A stretch of DNA of 5,926 nucleotides from UBA993 sp964389365 (lineage in GTDB: Bacteria > Bacillota > Dethiobacteria > DTU022), in assembly GCA_964389365.1 (NCBI GenBank), contig CAYMDO010000058.1:1-5926 (forward strand), written 5' to 3'. Shown here one piece after another: positions 5,795-5,926 of this stretch. A program made the translations under genes and the position numbers. Numbering within the stretch: the stretch's first letter is position 1; every line of letters begins with the position of its first letter. A model generated the notes under the pieces. That model was not told the DNA's origin and did not search any database. It saw only the letters and a list, made by a program, of their open reading frames with translations.

Positions 5795-5812
5795 TATTAT
5801 CGTTCAGGTCAT
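5707..5812 (-). promoter_or_regulatory. c-di-GMP-I riboswitch aptamer, promoter-proximal copy
   Basis: The first aptamer of the transcript begins about 8 bases after the predicted start site. P1 is longer than in the other copy, ATGACCTG/CAGGTTAT with one G-U pair. The tetraloop helix CCGGCC-GAAA-GGCCGG is fully paired. The junction strand reads GATAATAGCTAACC: the Vc2 G20 equivalent is G, but the base before it is A where the other copy has G. It lacks the GACCGACAA switching strand and has no terminator of its own. It may therefore act together with the second copy or help its folding. Confidence 0.87.
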
Positions 5813-5826
5813 GCCTTCTCAAGGAG

Positions 5827-5855
5827 ATTATAGCGAAAACACAGGTGCTTGTCAA
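5827..5855 (-). promoter_or_regulatory. Perfect-consensus sigma-A promoter of the transglutaminase gene
   Basis: TTGACA (5855-5850) and TATAAT (5832-5827) are separated by exactly 17 bases, an ideal housekeeping promoter. Transcription should start near 5820, giving a leader of about 330 bases that holds both aptamers and the terminator. A strong constitutive promoter in front of a terminating riboswitch means that control is exerted after initiation. Upstream, 5856-5926 is AT-rich and shows nothing recognisable. Confidence 0.92.
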
Positions 5856-5926
5856 CAATATTCATTAAATTAGCCATTTGCGTTGTAGCAAAAATCCTCT
5901 AAAAAACAAGGCACCCTCTAACCCCT

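Noticed and set aside
5532..5812. cGAMP-specific GEMM-Ib variant
   Set aside because: Aligned by eye to Vc2, both copies have G at the discriminating position 20, whereas cGAMP-selective members have A.
1..5926. CRISPR array or tRNA/rRNA genes
   Set aside because: No regularly spaced short repeats and no tRNA cloverleaf or rRNA sequence were seen on either strand; the only repeat is the aptamer duplication.

Overview
The window reads as a chromosomal segment of an anaerobic, low-to-mid GC bacterium, most likely a Firmicute of the Clostridia/Peptococcaceae type. The signs are strong GGAGG-type ribosome binding sites, a consensus sigma-A promoter, class C (bacterial C) group II intron architecture, c-di-GMP-I riboswitches, and an oxygen-sensitive CCG-domain iron-sulfur oxidoreductase. 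The taxonomic placement is inference.

Left part (1-2819, + strand): an AT-rich leader with a GC-rich foldable patch precedes a tightly coupled two-gene operon. The first gene is a flavoprotein of the VAO/PCMH fold that most resembles alkyl-DHAP synthase (it carries an SHHHGIG motif). The second, overlapping by 13 bases, is a GlcF/HdrB-like protein with two Fe4S4 motifs and two complete CCG domains. Together they look like a soluble 2-hydroxyacid-type dehydrogenase that passes electrons from FAD through Fe-S clusters. The true substrate cannot be read from sequence.

Middle (2843-4258, - strand): a class C group II intron with recognisable 5' end, domain V, domain VI and 3' end. Its reverse transcriptase/maturase frame is open but lacks RT0-RT3, so the element is about 1.4 kb instead of about 1.8-1.9 kb. 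It sits directly behind a rho-independent terminator, as class C introns do. Before insertion the intergenic space between the two convergent genes was only about 99 bp, with one bidirectional terminator.

Right part (4264-5855, - strand): a complete regulatory unit. A perfect TTGACA-17-TATAAT promoter is followed by two nearly identical c-di-GMP-I riboswitch aptamers in tandem. Then comes a terminator hairpin that also contains the Shine-Dalgarno sequence, a GTG start one base-step after the U-tract, and a membrane-anchored or secreted transglutaminase-like protein with an intact Cys-His-Asp triad. A 9-bp complementarity between the promoter-distal aptamer's 5' strand and the terminator's 5' arm gives a plausible antiterminator, which predicts that c-di-GMP switches the gene off. 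The most interesting content is this tandem-riboswitch/terminator/SD device and the internally deleted intron lodged in a shared terminator.
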